Counted from the first letter of the stretch, positions 42,490 through 51,995 are shown. The stretch: 64,000 bases of DNA from JASMTM01 sp046483075 (GCA_046483075.1 JAWODV010000022.1:1-64000); one strand, 5' to 3'. The notes: generated by a model not told the origin, from the letters alone. A program made the numbers and translations.

Positions 42490-43460
42490 TCCTCTCCAAT
42501 ATTGAAGATAATCTTCATAGATTTTTTAGCGTTGGCAAACGCTTCTTTGTAATTATCCAGGCTATATTCGGAATCAATTATGGGAAGAACCTGAATAGAA
42601 TCATCTTTGAGCGCTTCTATAGCATCCTGGAAATTACCGCACCTTGACCCCACCAGCTTTATTTCATCTACTACAGCCGGTGAAAGGTTTACACCATCAT
42701 TCCCCGCATAGGTACTTTTAAGAACAATTGTGCCTGTGGGTTTTGTCAGAAAAAGACCGGCTTCCAGGCCTTTTGAATTCCCTGTTGCTTCAATTATGAT
42801 ATCAAATTTCTTTTTATACTCAAGAGAAGATTCATTTTTATAATTTTTGAAATCAACATACTTTGTACTCAAAGAAGCTATTCTTTCTGGGTGCTTGCCA
42901 AATAAAACATGTTCGAATCTTTTCGATTCAAGGACCTGTGAAATTAAAAGACCAAGTTTTCCATCTCCCAGCACCCCGACCAATTTATCTGAAGAAAATT
43001 CTGAACACTTGAGTACCTGAAAAGCAGCTGCCAGGGGTTCCACAAAAACAGCTTCATTATTAGTAATGTTATCAGGCAAGAGATGCAGGTTTTCGTCTGG
43101 TAAAATTAGATATTCAGCGAAAGCTCCGTTCCAGTTATCAATGCCAAGAACCCTGATATTTCTACAGTGCTTTTTGAGTCCTTTCTTACACATATCACAC
43201 TGTCCGCATCCTATGTTTATTTCGCCGACCACACGTTTTCCCAATAACCGCTTTTGACTGCTATCTTCGACAATACCTACAAATTCATGGCCAGGTATTC
43301 CTTTAAAACCCATGTAACCCTTTGTTATTTCCAGATCAGTATCACAAATAGCAGCTTTTATAACCTTTATTAGTGAATGGTTATTTTTTCCATAGACTTT
43401 AAGATCAGGTTTTTCGACTTCCTTCAGTTGCAATTCTTTATCAAAAAACAATGCTTTCAT
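42486..43460 (-). CDS. Zn-dependent dehydrogenase (MDR superfamily), divergent type
   Basis: The 324-residue protein has zinc-ligand regions AICDTDLEITKG and IPGHEFVGIVED, the structural cysteines in CGQCDMCKKGLKKHC and the nucleotide loop GVLGDGKLGLLISQVL. It is shorter than classical ADHs and resembles glucose/formaldehyde-type MDR proteins. It is coded 0 bp after the PLP enzyme gene and overlaps the HAD gene, forming an operon with them. Substrate unknown; threonine, methionine or thiol-alcohol oxidation has no special support. Confidence 0.82.
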   Translation of the reverse strand: MKALFFDKELQLKEVEKPDLKVYGKNNHSLIKVIKAAICDTDLEITKGYMGFKGIPGHEFVGIVEDSSQKRLLGKRVVGEINIGCGQCDMCKKGLKKHCRNIRVLGIDNWNGAFAEYLILPDENLHLLPDNITNNEAVFVEPLAAAFQVLKCSEFSSDKLVGVLGDGKLGLLISQVLESKRFEHVLFGKHPERIASLSTKYVDFKNYKNESSLEYKKKFDIIIEATGNSKGLEAGLFLTKPTGTIVLKSTYAGNDGVNLSPAVVDEIKLVGSRCGNFQDAIEALKDDSIQVLPIIDSEYSLDNYKEAFANAKKSMKIIFNIGEE

Positions 43461-44648
43461 TTATACACCTTCCATTGCTTGTTTAACGTCAGAAATTATA
43501 TCTGCAGAATTTTCAAGACCCGTTGAAATTCTGATAGTTTTCTTTTTAAAGCCAAATTCGTGGAGCTTATCTTCGGGGTAATCCCTGTGAGTCATTAAGG
43601 CGGGAATTTCTACGAGCGTTTCGGCATCTCCAAGACTCACAGCCAATTTCAACATCTTCAATTTTTTTACAAATGTTTCTGCTATATCGAGATCTCCTTT
43701 TAATTCAAAACTAACTATTCCACCAAATCCCGACATTTGCCTTTGTGCTATTGAATGTCCGGGATGACTTTTAAGAAAGGGGTGTAAAACCCTTTCAACC
43801 TTTGAATTGTTCTTGAGATATTCTGACAATTCCAGCGCATTGCTGTTGTGTCGTTCCATTCGCAGGTGAAGTGTCTTTAGCCCTCGTAAAAGCAACCATG
43901 CGTCAAAGGGACTCATTACACCTCCCAGTTCGCACATGTATCCAAACTTCAGTTTGTGTATATAATCCTGATCCTTTGAGATTGCTATGCCTCCAACCAC
44001 GTCACCGTGACCTGAGATGTATTTGGTAGCGCTATGAACGACTACGTCAACACCATATTCAAGAGGTCTTTGAAAGTAGGGTGTAGCGAATGTATTGTCA
44101 ACAACAACTGAAATACCATATTTTTTGGCTAACCCAACAACTGCTTCAATATCAATGATTTCCATTGACGGATTGGTAGGCGTTTCGAAAAAAATGACCC
44201 TGGTTTTATCTGTAATCATATCTTTTAGTGTCTCGATTTCTGTCATATCTGTAAAGTTTGTTTTTATTCCATAATTTGGTAGTAAAGAATTGAGAGCCGA
44301 AAATGTTGAACCATATAAATTTCTGTGGGCAATTATTTCATCGTCTTTTTTTAAAAGAGAAAGAAGAACAGTAGTAATTGCTGCCATTCCGGAAGAGAAA
44401 GCAACTGAATCTATCCCCTTTTCAAGAGCTGCCAGCCTCCGTTCAAGAAGATTTATGGTTGGATTGCCTCCACGAGTGTACACGTATGCTTTTCTTTTGA
44501 AGTCAAAAGTATCCTCGGCTTGCTTGATATCCTTAAACGTAAAAGTTGACGTTAAATAAACTGGATTATTCAAAGCCTGATGCTGATCTTCTTCCTCACC
44601 TGCGTGAATGGCAAGTGTATCGAAGTTGAATTCTTCTCTTTTATTCAT
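43461..44648 (-). CDS. Cystathionine gamma-synthase / methionine gamma-lyase-type PLP enzyme
   Basis: The 395-residue Cys/Met metabolism PLP enzyme has TLAIHAGEEEDQH at the start, SSGMAAITTVLL for PLP phosphate, FFETPTNPSMEIIDI, VVVDNTFATPYFQRPLEYG (the PLP aspartate) and the Schiff-base lysine in HSATKYISGHGDVVGG. These features fit MetB/MetC/MGL-type enzymes, which build or cleave cystathionine or split methionine. Start ATG 44648 follows AAAAGGGG. It leads an operon with a dehydrogenase and a HAD phosphatase. The subgroup cannot be fixed by eye. Confidence 0.9.
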   Translation of the reverse strand: MNKREEFNFDTLAIHAGEEEDQHQALNNPVYLTSTFTFKDIKQAEDTFDFKRKAYVYTRGGNPTINLLERRLAALEKGIDSVAFSSGMAAITTVLLSLLKKDDEIIAHRNLYGSTFSALNSLLPNYGIKTNFTDMTEIETLKDMITDKTRVIFFETPTNPSMEIIDIEAVVGLAKKYGISVVVDNTFATPYFQRPLEYGVDVVVHSATKYISGHGDVVGGIAISKDQDYIHKLKFGYMCELGGVMSPFDAWLLLRGLKTLHLRMERHNSNALELSEYLKNNSKVERVLHPFLKSHPGHSIAQRQMSGFGGIVSFELKGDLDIAETFVKKLKMLKLAVSLGDAETLVEIPALMTHRDYPEDKLHEFGFKKKTIRISTGLENSADIISDVKQAMEGV

Positions 44649-44700
44649 AAAAACAACCCCTTTTTATAAAATACAAACTATATAATTAAAAAGACTTTTG

Positions 44701-44892
44701 TCAGCTATTGACTTTTACAAAGTATCTGATGCTTCTGTCCCAGGTTTTTTCTTGTTCATCTGTAAAATAGCATGCAGGTAATTCACCACGACTCTGGTGA
44801 TATTCAATGCATTCGCAACATTTACCCTTTCTGGGACAGCCAGGATATGTGCAGTTGCATTTTTTAAGATTTTCATTAAGTAAGCATTCCAT
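44701..44892 (-). CDS. DUF6485-like cysteine-rich small protein
   Basis: The 63-residue protein has six cysteines, mainly in CNCTYPGCPRKGKCCECIEY, followed by ELPACYF. This layout matches a small family known as DUF6485 that probably binds zinc or an iron-sulfur cluster. Start ATG 44892 follows TAGGAGG. It is 53 bp upstream of the PLP enzyme gene on the same strand, so it may be co-transcribed with it. Confidence 0.8.
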   Translation of the reverse strand: MECLLNENLKKCNCTYPGCPRKGKCCECIEYHQSRGELPACYFTDEQEKTWDRSIRYFVKVNS

Positions 44893-44969
44893 GATATAAC
44901 CTCCTATATTGATTTCCGTGTGCTATTATTTTACCAAAGATAAGAATTGATAAAACGGGAGGGTTAATA

Positions 44970-46034
44970 ATGAAGAAGATTATTCTTGTATTACTTTCAA
45001 TATTTTTAGCCGTTACAGTTTTAACTCAACCCATTATTCCGGAAGAAGTTCCAGCACACTGGAATCAGATAATAGGAAAGTACGCCCTGCAGTGTGGTGA
45101 TCATTTCTACTTAAGAGAGAATGATGGTACTTTAGAAATGCTTTATAACCTGCATCAGGGAGAAGATATTGAAGGAGAAACGCTCAATTTCAACAGTACT
45201 AAATATTCAATAATAACGCTTAAAGAAATCAATGAAAACAAATACGCACTGGATGATGGCAATCTATTTTCCTCTGATGTTATTGTTTTTCAGAGAAATG
45301 ATAATGGCATCGGAATGTCATGCAAAGTAGGCAGGGCATACTACAATCGTAAGCTTTTTGGAGGAGAACCTTTTAACAAAGAAGGTGGATTTAGAATAGA
45401 ACCCGTCGAACCAGTTGATTCACTGAGACCAGCCGCCATGAAGGCTTCACCACCAAAAGAAGAAGGGGATTTTTATGAATCCAATCTCGTTAATTTAAAA
45501 ACACTTGATGATTCCATTCTTCTTGATATTAGATATGCAACTAAAAACAACTTTATGGGTAGCAGGATGTATGAAATAGCCAGAGCTTACATGCAAAGGC
45601 CTGCAGCGGATGCACTGGTGAGGGTTAGCAATAAAATGCACGAGTATGGACTGGGATTGATCGTATTTGACGCATACCGTCCCTGGTATGTGACAAAATT
45701 ATTCTGGGATGCAACTCCTGAAGATAAGAAGGATTTTGTTGCAAATCCTGCATTTGGTTCCAGGCATAACAGAGGATCTGCAGTAGATTTGGGTCTTTAT
45801 GATCTCGAGACAGGTGAACCCGTAGAAATGATGTGTGGGTTTGACGAATTTTCTGAAAGAGCATATCCGGATTATCCAGGCGGTACCACAAGAAGACGAT
45901 TCTTAAGAGATCTGCTAATTGAAGAAATGAAAAAAGAGCGTTTTAGTGTTTATCCTTACGAATGGTGGCATTATGATTATTATACCTGGAAACGCTATGG
46001 TATCTTGAATGTAACATTCGAAGATCTTGAGTGA
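44970..46034 (+). CDS. Exported VanX/DdpX-like D-Ala-D-Ala dipeptidase (peptidase M15)
   Basis: The 354-residue exported protein has a signal peptide (about 1-19) and an N-terminal beta-rich domain (about 20-150) of unknown role. The C-terminal part is the M15D dipeptidase domain: IVFDAYRPWYVTKLFW, SRHNRGSAVDLGLYD (zinc His and Asp), DEFSERAYPDY and EWWHYDYYTW (catalytic Glu, zinc His). It should cleave D-Ala-D-Ala dipeptides released from cell-wall precursors. Start ATG 44970 follows CGGGAGGG. The extra N-terminal domain and signal peptide distinguish it from cytoplasmic VanX. Confidence 0.88.
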   Translation: MKKIILVLLSIFLAVTVLTQPIIPEEVPAHWNQIIGKYALQCGDHFYLRENDGTLEMLYNLHQGEDIEGETLNFNSTKYSIITLKEINENKYALDDGNLFSSDVIVFQRNDNGIGMSCKVGRAYYNRKLFGGEPFNKEGGFRIEPVEPVDSLRPAAMKASPPKEEGDFYESNLVNLKTLDDSILLDIRYATKNNFMGSRMYEIARAYMQRPAADALVRVSNKMHEYGLGLIVFDAYRPWYVTKLFWDATPEDKKDFVANPAFGSRHNRGSAVDLGLYDLETGEPVEMMCGFDEFSERAYPDYPGGTTRRRFLRDLLIEEMKKERFSVYPYEWWHYDYYTWKRYGILNVTFEDLE

Positions 46035-46045
46035 TCATATTTAAT

Positions 46046-46075
46046 AAAAGGCCACTCAACTGAGCGGCCTTTTTA
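46046..46075. terminator. Bidirectional terminator between convergent genes
   Basis: AAAAGGCC with GGCCTTTTT flanks CTCA/TGAG (46047-46074). T runs lie on both sides. The dipeptidase stop is 12 bp upstream on the plus strand and the permease stop is 2 bp away on the minus strand. Confidence 0.85.
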
Positions 46076-46076
46076 T

Positions 46077-47756
46077 TTACATATCGTCTGAGAGAAGCCT
46101 GCGGGTTTTGTAAACTGCAATCTTCCACATAAAAAATGATCCTGCTAAACTGACCAAAAAAAGTAAAAGACTCATTAACCATGGCTGAATATAATCCCTT
46201 GAAAAATATCCAAGTGCAGCCATTCCTGCAACATAACCAAAAGTTATCAATATCGAAAATAGAACATTCAGATTTTGCTTCATTGCTTTTTGAGGGTTAT
46301 CCCATTCCAGCATAGGTCTAATCGCATCTATAATGAACTGTATGATATTAAGGAAAGTTATAGTTAGCGCTGAAATTATGAAGGCAAGAATAATTTCAAA
46401 TACGCTTACATTTAGAATTACTCCTATGGCTATAGTCCCTATAAGAGGTCCAATAAAACTGATGGTACTTACATGCAAAAGCTTTATTGTTAACACGGTC
46501 TGAGACTTTACCGGAACAATTTTTAGTTCGGGTAAATGTTTACCCTCTCTACTGAAAATCGATGAGGCAAGTCCATTTATTCCTCCACCCAGAATTCCTA
46601 CTAGAGTGGCAATGGGAATAAAATAAGGTCTTAATATCTGTATATAACTTTCGAACTGCTCCAGCTGACCTGTTTTATAGGTGCTCAATAAAATAATTAT
46701 CATAACGGGAAACACAATTACGTTGCCGAATCCATTGAATGTAAACGATGGCACTCTAAGGAAGTACTTCCACTCTCTGGAATAAAGCGCAGAGAATCTA
46801 GTTTTTTGTTTTTGCAGGTAAAGTGCCAGTTCGTCTGCTTTATATTCCTTTTTTCTAGCAAATTGTTCCTGGAGCTGGTTGTACATGTTATAGTATAATT
46901 TTTTTCCTATCAATAGCAGCGCACCAAATAAAGTAACATGCAATAAAATGTATGAAAGAAGCCAAAGTAATCCAGGTAACCCTTTACTAATTAGCGCTTT
47001 TGAAGCCAATATTGCAGGAGGATAAGCCCTTCCAATCCTTATAAGTAACCCTTCGGGGTCGGAGAACATTTCCATTAATTGTGCTGATGAAAGTTCGCCT
47101 GACATTCCTTGGGAATTAACTAATGCAACAAAGATTACTATTGCCACAAGTAAAAGTGAGCTTATAAAATATATAAGGAAGTCACGGTGCTTGCTAAATC
47201 TGAAAACCCTTGCCAGTGGAAATACCACCAGCGCTGTTATAGTAACAGGTAGGATCTGGGATAACAGAAAAATGATTATCCCGTAGATCCAGAATAATAA
47301 CCCTGCAGATGTCTGGATCCCAAAATATATAAGAGGTGGCAAAAGTGTGACCAGAGAGATTATCATCTGATCAAGGATAACAGTGCTAAATTTTGCAGCC
47401 ATAACTTCTTCTGGTTTTAAAGGAAGAGTTATTAGGATTCTCATGTCTCTTGAAAAGAGCATGGCTCCAGTCATTAAAAAGATTCCAAAAAAGAAACCAA
47501 GAAGTCCAGTTACAACCATGAACTGCAATAGAAAAAGTTCGGGAGCACCAAGCTGTGAATATTGTTGAAAGGAATTGGTTATAAGTGAACCGTACAAAGG
47601 AATTAGTCCAAGAGCACTCATTCCAAAAGCAAAAATTATAATTAGTGGTTCCCAGACTCGTTCCTTTTTTTCGATATAGTAATAGTGTTTTTTTGATAAT
47701 CCGTAATGAGAATTAATCAGCGTCCAGGTAAGAGAAATCCATTTTTTTAGTTTCAC
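46077..47756 (-). CDS. ABC-2-type permease, large
   Basis: The 559-residue protein has about 12-14 membrane helices with a central charged loop (LQEQFARKKEYKADELALYLQ) and the phrase SREWKYFLRVPSF, typical of large ABC permeases of ABC-2 type. It begins with GTG 47756 inside the ATPase gene (44-bp overlap), so its synthesis is tied to that ATPase. It is the last gene of the YtrA-like operon. Substrate unknown; lipid, peptide or antibiotic export is usual for the group. Confidence 0.82.
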   Translation of the reverse strand: MKLKKWISLTWTLINSHYGLSKKHYYYIEKKERVWEPLIIIFAFGMSALGLIPLYGSLITNSFQQYSQLGAPELFLLQFMVVTGLLGFFFGIFLMTGAMLFSRDMRILITLPLKPEEVMAAKFSTVILDQMIISLVTLLPPLIYFGIQTSAGLLFWIYGIIIFLLSQILPVTITALVVFPLARVFRFSKHRDFLIYFISSLLLVAIVIFVALVNSQGMSGELSSAQLMEMFSDPEGLLIRIGRAYPPAILASKALISKGLPGLLWLLSYILLHVTLFGALLLIGKKLYYNMYNQLQEQFARKKEYKADELALYLQKQKTRFSALYSREWKYFLRVPSFTFNGFGNVIVFPVMIIILLSTYKTGQLEQFESYIQILRPYFIPIATLVGILGGGINGLASSIFSREGKHLPELKIVPVKSQTVLTIKLLHVSTISFIGPLIGTIAIGVILNVSVFEIILAFIISALTITFLNIIQFIIDAIRPMLEWDNPQKAMKQNLNVLFSILITFGYVAGMAALGYFSRDYIQPWLMSLLLFLVSLAGSFFMWKIAVYKTRRLLSDDM

Positions 47757-48471
47757 TGCCTGTCACCTCTAAGAATAATTTTTCAAGAGAACCTTTACCT
47801 CTCAATTCCTTTAGTTCATCAAATGTGCCTACGAATTCAAGTTTTCCTTTACTTATTATTCCCAGTCTGTCGCATACTTTTTCTGCGATTTCCATAACAT
47901 GGGTTGAAAAGAAAACAGTATTGTCAGAATCAGCATGTTTACGCATCATTAGTTTTAGTATATAGGCTGATTCTGGATCCAGTCCCACTATGGGTTCATC
48001 AAGGATCCATAAATCAGGATTATGAACGAGAGCAGCTATCAATGAAAGCTTCTGTTTCATTCCATGTGAATATGATGAAACCGGATCATTTATAGCATCA
48101 ATTAATTTAAAATCTCTCAGTAGTCTTTCAATTCTTTCAGTTCTTTTTTCTGCAGGCACTTCAAACATATCAGCTATGAATTTAAGATATTCTATCCCTT
48201 TCAACTTCTCCATTATAAGTGGTTCATCAGCAACGTATCCCATTATTGATTTGGCTTTTTCGGGTTCTTTCTGCACGTTATGATTTCCAACAAAGATTTC
48301 TCCTTTGGTTGGACTTAACAATCCAATAATCATCTTGATTGTTGTTGTTTTCCCTGCACCATTGGGTCCAAGAAATCCAAAGATTTCACCTTTTTTCACA
48401 TTCAAAGATATGTCATTTACCGCTGTTATACCACCACTGTAAACCTTTGTTACGTTCTTCAGGTTTATCAA
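47713..48471 (-). CDS. ABC transporter ATPase, second of the operon
   Basis: The 252-residue ATPase has Walker A GPNGAGKTT, signature SYSHGMKQKL and Walker B LWILDEPIVGLD. It is of the CcmA/BcrA/multidrug export type. TTG 48471 is preferred to GTG 48480, because GAGGTG overlaps the latter. It lies 16 bp after the exported hydrolase gene and is followed, overlapping by 44 bp, by its permease. Confidence 0.9.
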   Translation of the reverse strand: MINLKNVTKVYSGGITAVNDISLNVKKGEIFGFLGPNGAGKTTTIKMIIGLLSPTKGEIFVGNHNVQKEPEKAKSIMGYVADEPLIMEKLKGIEYLKFIADMFEVPAEKRTERIERLLRDFKLIDAINDPVSSYSHGMKQKLSLIAALVHNPDLWILDEPIVGLDPESAYILKLMMRKHADSDNTVFFSTHVMEIAEKVCDRLGIISKGKLEFVGTFDELKELRGKGSLEKLFLEVTGSETKKMDFSYLDAD

Positions 48472-48487
48472 TGTAAACACCTCACAT

Positions 48488-49801
48488 CTATCGTTTATTT
48501 ATTTTTATCCAGTTAACTATTGTTTCTATTACTTTTTCATCAACAAAACCCTGTTTTCTATACTCTTCTGTTGTATGAAAAATTCCTGGCTCTGTTTCAA
48601 TAAACAAATGATTAAGCTTATCAAAAGACTTAAATGTAAAATTCTTTCTGTCTGAAAACTTGTCCTTCAGAACATAGAAGTCTTTTTCAATAAGGGTTTG
48701 AAAATCTTCTTCTCCCTGTAATATCAACACTGGTTTATTAAAATTCTCAAGCGAAACCATTGTTTGGTAATTATCAGTATCGTAATAATAAGAAGCCTTA
48801 AGATTAGAATTTGGATCTATTATCGTTTCAGGTGGTAATTCATGGTCGAGTAATTTTCCAAACAATGCTTCGATTTGGGTTAATTGTTCCTCCGTTATTC
48901 CGGATATTGGTGCAAAATATTTGTTCTGATCAAGACTGATTTGGGCAAGTCTTCGGGCAGGAGCGGCTAGAAGAATTATTCCATCAACGAAATTTGAGTT
49001 TTTACAAACATAAGGTGTTACAATTGTGCCCATGCTATGGCCGGCAAGGTATATTTCAGAGAATCTGAACCTTTCCATTTCTGAAGCAAAGCGTATAGCT
49101 TGAAAAATATCTTCGATGTATTCAAACTCCATTGTTGGTTCAATTTTGTCTTTTGCGATCTTTTCCCCATAAACTTTTGTACGCTTGTCGTATCTGAGTG
49201 TTGCTATGCCGTTGGTAGAAAGGCCCCAGGCAATATCGCGATAGGGTTGATTAGGTCCTACGGAGCCATTACTGTCAGTAGGTCCTGAACCTCCAATTAT
49301 TATTACCAAAGGAGCGCTTTTGGCATCCTTTGGTATCGTTAATAAACCTGGAATTATCCAGGGTTCTTCTCCAAAGGAAACCTCAATTTCATCAAAGTAA
49401 TCTGGATTTGCATAATCAGGTTTATTTGAAGGTGCAGGTGCATGTTGGATCAAGAACCGAGCTACTTCTTTATTTTGATCAAAAACGACGTTCACATTAA
49501 GATACGCATCTTCGAACTGCATGTAAAATACGAAAATTTGGTATACATCCTGGGTTTGCTGTTTGATCTCAATAACACTCACTGGATTACCATAGTTATC
49601 AATAATATACTGATGAGTCTGTTCCATGGCCTGTTCGTTAAGTTGAGCCTTTACCATATCATTCTGTAATTCATAAGCTGTAGAAAAATCCTTTCCAAAA
49701 AAAGCATTGATGTACTGGCTGGCCAACTGTAAATCTTCATTTGAAGCAAAAGCAAATACGAAAACGCTTAATATAAAGGAAACAACTAAAATTGTTTTCA
49801 T
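48488..49801 (-). CDS. Exported alpha/beta hydrolase with an N-terminal DUF3887-like domain
   Basis: The 437-residue protein has a signal peptide (about 1-19), an NTF2-like N-terminal domain (about 20-120, LASQYINAFFGKDFSTAYEL) resembling DUF3887, and a serine hydrolase domain with IGGSGPTDSNGS as oxyanion loop, the nucleophile GHSMG, the acid in LQGEEDFQ and the His in KLNHLF. It starts at ATG 49801, which overlaps the ATPase stop by 4 bp. An exported hydrolase between two ABC modules suggests cleaving or modifying an exported or toxic compound (inference). Confidence 0.85.
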   Translation of the reverse strand: MKTILVVSFILSVFVFAFASNEDLQLASQYINAFFGKDFSTAYELQNDMVKAQLNEQAMEQTHQYIIDNYGNPVSVIEIKQQTQDVYQIFVFYMQFEDAYLNVNVVFDQNKEVARFLIQHAPAPSNKPDYANPDYFDEIEVSFGEEPWIIPGLLTIPKDAKSAPLVIIIGGSGPTDSNGSVGPNQPYRDIAWGLSTNGIATLRYDKRTKVYGEKIAKDKIEPTMEFEYIEDIFQAIRFASEMERFRFSEIYLAGHSMGTIVTPYVCKNSNFVDGIILLAAPARRLAQISLDQNKYFAPISGITEEQLTQIEALFGKLLDHELPPETIIDPNSNLKASYYYDTDNYQTMVSLENFNKPVLILQGEEDFQTLIEKDFYVLKDKFSDRKNFTFKSFDKLNHLFIETEPGIFHTTEEYRKQGFVDEKVIETIVNWIKINKR

Positions 49802-50709
49802 GTTCCTCGCTCTTTCGTGGTACTTGAAAATACACCTGAATTCAATCCACCGCGTATAATTATCTGGAAAAACTTTTCAAGATCGCAATTATCTACGTCT
49901 ATTTCCTTTATCTTTGATAATCTGTTCCACTGGTTCTGGTCATTTGAGATAACAGAAATTTTGTTTCGTTCCTTAACAATTGCATAGAATGATTCATCAC
50001 CTACACCTAATTCATCATAAACCTCTCCGGTCATGTAAAATACTTTATACTTCTCTTTCAATTCATCAATTGAACCAGAATAATGTATCTTTCCTTTGTG
50101 CATTATATACATTCTATCTGCTATTTTTTGAACTTCTGGAATTATATGTGATGTGTAAAGGACACTCTTCCCTTCAATTACCAGCTGTCTTATCATTTCG
50201 AGAACATCGTCGCGTTTTATTGGATCCAGTCCCCATGTTGGTTCATCCAAAATGTATAGGTCCACGTTCTGGGCAAGAGCAAAACTTAAATATGCGCTGG
50301 TTTTCATACCATTTGAGAAGCTTGCGATTTTCTTATTTCTTGGCAAATCAAAGTATTTAATCAATTCTTCAGCTTTTACATTGTCGAAATTTGTTAGTAT
50401 TTTATTTAGGACCTTCAAAGATTGATTTATATCCATATTTTCGTAAAAAAGCTTTTCTTCTGGAACAAAGGAAATCCTATCTTTTACTTCACGTACAGGT
50501 TTACCAAAAACCGTTATCTCGCCTTCGTAGTTCACCAAATCAAGAATAGACTTCAATGTTGTTGTTTTTCCTGCGCCGTTTGGACCAAGAAGTGCACACA
50601 CTTCCTGAGAATCCAGGTGAATATCTATTCCCTTTACTGCTTCTACACCGTTTCTGTAAATCTTCTTTAGATCGTTAACCTCAAGAATTAAGCCTTGTTC
50701 TCTTTCCAT
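49798..50709 (-). CDS. ABC transporter ATPase, first of the operon (YtrB-like)
   Basis: The 303-residue ATPase has Walker A GPNGAGKTT, signature SFSNGMKTSAYL and Walker B LYILDEPTWGLDP, then a C-terminal domain of about 80 residues. It resembles the YtrB ATPases that follow GntR/YtrA-type regulators. Start ATG 50709 overlaps the end of the regulator gene by 22 bp. It presumably pairs with the 256-residue permease encoded first in the operon. Confidence 0.9.
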   Translation of the reverse strand: MEREQGLILEVNDLKKIYRNGVEAVKGIDIHLDSQEVCALLGPNGAGKTTTLKSILDLVNYEGEITVFGKPVREVKDRISFVPEEKLFYENMDINQSLKVLNKILTNFDNVKAEELIKYFDLPRNKKIASFSNGMKTSAYLSFALAQNVDLYILDEPTWGLDPIKRDDVLEMIRQLVIEGKSVLYTSHIIPEVQKIADRMYIMHKGKIHYSGSIDELKEKYKVFYMTGEVYDELGVGDESFYAIVKERNKISVISNDQNQWNRLSKIKEIDVDNCDLEKFFQIIIRGGLNSGVFSSTTKERGT

Positions 50710-51065
50710 AGTGATTTTGTCACCTCCAGAACTTCGTCAAGGGTCAGACCAAGCTTTTGATATTTAATTAAGTAATCAAACAGATCTTTCTTTAGTTCTT
50801 TCAGAATAGTATTTTTAATTTGCTTCCTGTCTGTAATGATTATGTATCCCATGCCCTGACGTGCCATTACTGTTCCTTCTGTTTCCATTTCACGATATGC
50901 TTTGACAACTGTATTTGGATTTACTCTAATGGATGAAGCCAGGTCTCTTATGGAGGGTAGCATTTCGCCATCTTTTATTTCCCCTCTTAAAATCTCTTCA
51001 TAGATGTTTCTTTTAATTTGCTTGTATATGGGAACTGAGGATCGCATATTGATGTTAAACCACAC
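50688..51065 (-). CDS. GntR-family regulator of the YtrA type
   Basis: The 125-residue protein has a winged helix-turn-helix (SVPIYKQIKRNIYEEILRG, MLPSIRDLASSIRVNPNTVV) and a short C-terminal helical tail, as in YtrA repressors. GTG 51065 is preferred over 51116 because it gives the family start (MWFNIN...) and GGGTGAT lies upstream. It is the second gene of the operon and probably binds the palindrome in the promoter at 51880-51900. Confidence 0.9.
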   Translation of the reverse strand: MWFNINMRSSVPIYKQIKRNIYEEILRGEIKDGEMLPSIRDLASSIRVNPNTVVKAYREMETEGTVMARQGMGYIIITDRKQIKNTILKELKKDLFDYLIKYQKLGLTLDEVLEVTKSLWKENKA

Positions 51066-51078
51066 ATTTATCACCCGT

Positions 51079-51849
51079 TTAGAATTCTTTATGCATAAAG
51101 AGTTTTTTGTCGACAAAGATCAGCACGAAACTTAATGCAACAAGAACGATAGAATATTTCCAATCGATTCCGAGGTCGTTTATTATACTTTGACCCATTA
51201 AATAGGGATATATATTGAGAAATGAAAGTGATTCGACAAAGGAAAAAACGGGCATAATAAAGATAGTGACCAGACCAGCTAATATAGGTTTTACCTGGTC
51301 ATTAAAAAGGATTGAGAACATTAAATAAAGTGAATAAAGAAAGAGCATGGCAATTATTTCATGTACAAGAATCATAAGAGGTTTGGAGATATGAACGTTG
51401 TAACCAGCGAGTACCATTCCTAATGGACCAAGTAAAGTAAGTATTCCAATAAGTGTTTTAGTGAATGACAAACCCGTTAAGTACTTTGACCAGAATACCT
51501 TCTCGCGCTTCATTCGAGACAGAATAAAATAAATAGTCTTCTTTTCTGTTTCCCGTGCAAAAATCGGGAATGCAATTATCAGTGCGATGATTGGAAGAAA
51601 TTGCCCAAGGTTTTTACCGAACCACTGGCTGAGAAGATAAAAATCATCGTTCTCAAGTTGATTCAGCAATTTTGGGTCACCAATTAGATCTTTTAAGAAA
51701 TCAGGTAAATTACCAAATTCTTCGGATATTTGATCCATCATAGTTGATGTATAGGGTCTCATGGCTATGGTCATGATAAGCATAAAAATAAACACAATAA
51801 GAATTATGAAAAATCTTAATCTCAGATCATACCATTCTTTCCAGAACAC
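51079..51849 (-). CDS. ABC-2-type permease, small
   Basis: The 256-residue integral membrane protein has six helices and an MFWKEWYDLRLRFF start typical of ABC-2 exporter subunits (ABC2_membrane). GTG 51849 follows GGAGGG. It is the first gene of the operon; the regulator follows 13 bp later. Its partner is probably the ATPase at 49798-50709. Confidence 0.85.
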   Translation of the reverse strand: MFWKEWYDLRLRFFIILIVFIFMLIMTIAMRPYTSTMMDQISEEFGNLPDFLKDLIGDPKLLNQLENDDFYLLSQWFGKNLGQFLPIIALIIAFPIFARETEKKTIYFILSRMKREKVFWSKYLTGLSFTKTLIGILTLLGPLGMVLAGYNVHISKPLMILVHEIIAMLFLYSLYLMFSILFNDQVKPILAGLVTIFIMPVFSFVESLSFLNIYPYLMGQSIINDLGIDWKYSIVLVALSFVLIFVDKKLFMHKEF

Positions 51850-51879
51850 AAAAATCCCTCCATACCATAACTGTTTAAC

Positions 51880-51911
51880 TGTACTATATCAAATAGTACA
51901 ATTTTTGTCAA
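51880..51911 (-). promoter_or_regulatory. Promoter with embedded operator of the YtrA-type operon
   Basis: On the minus strand TTGACA (51911-51906) and TATAGT (51888-51883) are spaced by exactly 17 bp. A perfect 8-bp inverted repeat with a 5-bp spacer, TGTACTAT (51880-51887) and ATAGTACA (51893-51900), covers the -10 box and most of the spacer, as expected for a repressor site of the operon's own GntR protein. Confidence 0.85.
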
Positions 51912-51925
51912 TGTTTAAGGGTTAA

Positions 51926-51955
51926 TTGATTTTGTATAAGAATAACTGTTATATT
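51926..51955 (+). promoter_or_regulatory. Possible promoter of the orphan BMP gene
   Basis: TTGATT (51926-51931) and TATATT (51950-51955) are 18 bp apart, 40 bp upstream of the start codon. The match is moderate. Confidence 0.5.
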
Positions 51956-51995
51956 ATTTTGTAATAAGTCGAGCTTTTTGAAGAGGTGATTAGAA

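Noticed and set aside
44649..44700. SAM riboswitch or T-box before the Cys/Met PLP enzyme gene
   Set aside because: The upstream gap is only about 50 bp and shows no conserved riboswitch folds.
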